Shown here: one piece after another, positions 62,696 through 64,000 of the stretch
How positions within the stretch are numbered: position 1 is the stretch's first letter
How the letters are laid out: every line of letters starts with the position of its first letter
Assembly (NCBI RefSeq): GCF_000758705.1
Contig: NZ_CP009287.1
Coordinates: 2,232,001-2,296,000, forward strand
Direction: 5' to 3'
Origin: Paenibacillus graminis
GTDB lineage: Bacteria; Bacillota; Bacilli; Paenibacillales; Paenibacillaceae
Length of the DNA: 64,000 nt
The notes under the pieces: generated by a model
Databases searched by the model: none
Told to the model about the DNA's origin: nothing
Seen by the model: only the letters and a program-made list of their open reading frames with translations
Position numbers and translations under genes: made by a program

Positions 62696-64000
62696 ATGAG
62701 CAGCGGCGAACAAAGATATCCAATGGCAGGGGTAACGGCTATTACGAATGCCCGTATTTTTGATGGGGAGAAGGTTATCGGAGCAAGACATATTTTGATT
62801 CAAGGAGGCACGATCATCGCTGTTGGGGGAGAGATTCCGGCACATGCGGCCGTTATTAATGCGGATAATGCGATGTTAATGCCTGGTCTTATGGATGCAC
62901 ATGTTCATACCTCCATTGGCGGCTTGCGGGATGCTTTGAAATTCGGCGTCACGACTGAACTTGAGATGAATGGCGGTTTTACGAAAAAAGGGCGTGAAAT
63001 TCAGTTACAGAATTTAAGTGACGTCGCGGACGTCCGTTCAGCCGGTATGGCTGTCACTGCTCCAGGCGGTCATCCCGACGAATTATTGCCGGATCATGAT
63101 GGTGGGATTCCTGATTTTGTGCTTAAAGAATTAGAGAAGTTAACGGAGAAAGAACGAAATGCGATGCTCGAAGCTTTTGCCCATGATCATGATGAGGCCC
63201 CTCAAGTGACGACCATAGAAGAAGCGGTCAAACATGTTCATACTCAAGTGGAGAACGGCGCCGATTATATTAAAATCATGATTGAAGAAGGAACGGTCAT
63301 GGGGGTGCCGGGACTCCCAGTTTTAAGCGAAGACATTCTAAAAGCGGCTGTGAGAGAAGCGCATAAGCTGAATAAAATCGTCCTGGCGCACGTATTGACA
63401 GCTGACTCTTCGCTATCTGCCATCCAAATGGGTGTTGACGGCCTAGCCCACTTATTTATCGACCGGCCTGAATCAACGTCCGAAGTAGTGGCAGCTATTA
63501 AAGATTCCGGTGCGTTTGTTACCCCTTGTTTGGTATTGAACGCGTCGATCATCGGAAATCCGGCGTCCGAACTGGCTGGCGATCCGCGGGTGAACTCGAA
63601 ATTAAGCCCGGAATGGATCGATATCTTGAATTCCAGCTTTAATACTTATCCGCAAGGGAGCCTGGAAAACAGCTTCAAAAGTGTCATGGATCTTCACAAG
63701 GCCGGAGTTGATATTCTCGTCGGGACTGACGTCTCTCCCGTTCCGCTCCACAACCTCGGAGGCCTTGCTCATGGGGCCAGTGTTCATCATGAGATGCAAT
63801 TGCTGGTGAAGGCGGGCTTCACTCCTGTAGAAGCCCTTCAGTCAGCTACCTCCAAGCCGGCCCGCCGCTTCGGTCTCCAGGACCGGGGGCGCATTGCCGA
63901 AGGCATGCGTGCGGATCTGGTGCTGGTAGAAGGTGACCCGACAACTAACATTTCAGACAGCCTATCCATCCAAGCAGTGTGGTTAAAAGGAGCGGGGCAG
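62696..64000 (+). CDS. Metal-dependent amidohydrolase (imidazolonepropionase-like), 3'-truncated by the window end
   Basis: At least 435 residues, still open at the window end. The amidohydrolase barrel has the metal motif DAHVHTS (about 68-74), a Lys/metal region in DYIKIMIEEG, His in IVLAHVLTADS, and Asp in LVGTDVSPVP. The C-terminal composite domain begins at about 405 (GRIAEGMRADLVLVEGDPTT). The COG1228 group hydrolyses cyclic amides and dipeptides such as prolidase substrates; the real substrate is unknown. AGGAGG lies seven bases before the ATG. Its promoter overlaps a MarR-type operator. Confidence 0.88.
   Translation, partial: MSSGEQRYPMAGVTAITNARIFDGEKVIGARHILIQGGTIIAVGGEIPAHAAVINADNAMLMPGLMDAHVHTSIGGLRDALKFGVTTELEMNGGFTKKGREIQLQNLSDVADVRSAGMAVTAPGGHPDELLPDHDGGIPDFVLKELEKLTEKERNAMLEAFAHDHDEAPQVTTIEEAVKHVHTQVENGADYIKIMIEEGTVMGVPGLPVLSEDILKAAVREAHKLNKIVLAHVLTADSSLSAIQMGVDGLAHLFIDRPESTSEVVAAIKDSGAFVTPCLVLNASIIGNPASELAGDPRVNSKLSPEWIDILNSSFNTYPQGSLENSFKSVMDLHKAGVDILVGTDVSPVPLHNLGGLAHGASVHHEMQLLVKAGFTPVEALQSATSKPARRFGLQDRGRIAEGMRADLVLVEGDPTTNISDSLSIQAVWLKGAGQ

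Noticed and set aside
1..64000. tRNA or rRNA genes
   Set aside because: No cloverleaf or rRNA-like stretch was recognised in any intergenic interval. The only tRNA-related element is the T-box.

Overview
The window reads as a chromosomal segment of a spore-forming, low-to-moderate-GC Gram-positive of the Paenibacillus type. This rests on strong AGGAGG-type ribosome binding sites with many GTG/TTG starts, spore genes (CotF-like coat proteins, a Spo0E-like peptide, a YtvI-like permease), a T-box leader before pheS, a GlcT/RAT-controlled ptsG, a YuaF-flotillin pair and a MutS2. The species assignment is inference. No rRNA, tRNA, transposase or CRISPR array was seen.

Layout. 0-7 kb: the 3' part of a chemoreceptor, a class B penicillin-binding protein, a convergent AI-2E/YtvI-type membrane protein that overlaps it by 40 bp, and a polysaccharide deacetylase. 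7.2-9.4 kb: a gene-free repeat block holding two dispersed repeats and a tandem array of 51-bp hairpin units. 9.4-17.6 kb: ilvD, a membrane acetyltransferase, an anchored alpha/beta hydrolase, a HAD phosphatase, a sirtuin, an aldo/keto reductase and an AraC regulator. 17.8-21.6 kb: galK-galE-galT (Leloir pathway), divergent from the AraC gene. 21.9-28 kb: an iron alcohol dehydrogenase, yuaF-floT behind a sigma-W-like promoter, and an ABC exporter. 28-33.4 kb: the glucose PTS block glcT / ptsG-ptsH-ptsI with an elaborate leader RNA. 33.8-38 kb: a type I pullulanase and a PAS-GGDEF protein. 38.6-43 kb: T-box, pheS, pheT. 43-50.4 kb: a ZapA domain fused to a very long coiled coil, a CuA-like cupredoxin lipoprotein, a second GGDEF protein, a YvlD-like small membrane protein and mutS2. 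50.4-64 kb: DUF350, a zinc-ribbon protein, an MFS transporter, a DcuS/CitA-type two-component pair, an AT-rich SMI1/KNR4 orphan, a lipoprotein flavoprotein of the fumarate reductase family, a DAO-type oxidoreductase, two coat proteins, an AlaR/AlaT-like pair, a Spo0E-like peptide, and a MarR regulator divergent from an amidohydrolase cut by the window end.

How it fits together. Much of the segment is carbon handling: intracellular alpha-glucan debranching (pullulanase), galactose entry (gal operon), glucose uptake and phosphorelay (PtsG, HPr, EI), and C4-dicarboxylate-type sensing beside a fumarate-reductase-like lipoprotein. Most transcription units end in clear intrinsic terminators.

The least explained content is non-coding. 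First, a 185-200 bp intergenic element occurs five times, each copy built from two direct and two inverted copies of a GTGGAAAAAG...ACTTAATT motif. Second, another dispersed repeat occurs twice. Third, the 1.3-kb tandem array consists of 25 units able to form GAAA-capped hairpins and ends in a perfect 19-bp-arm palindrome.
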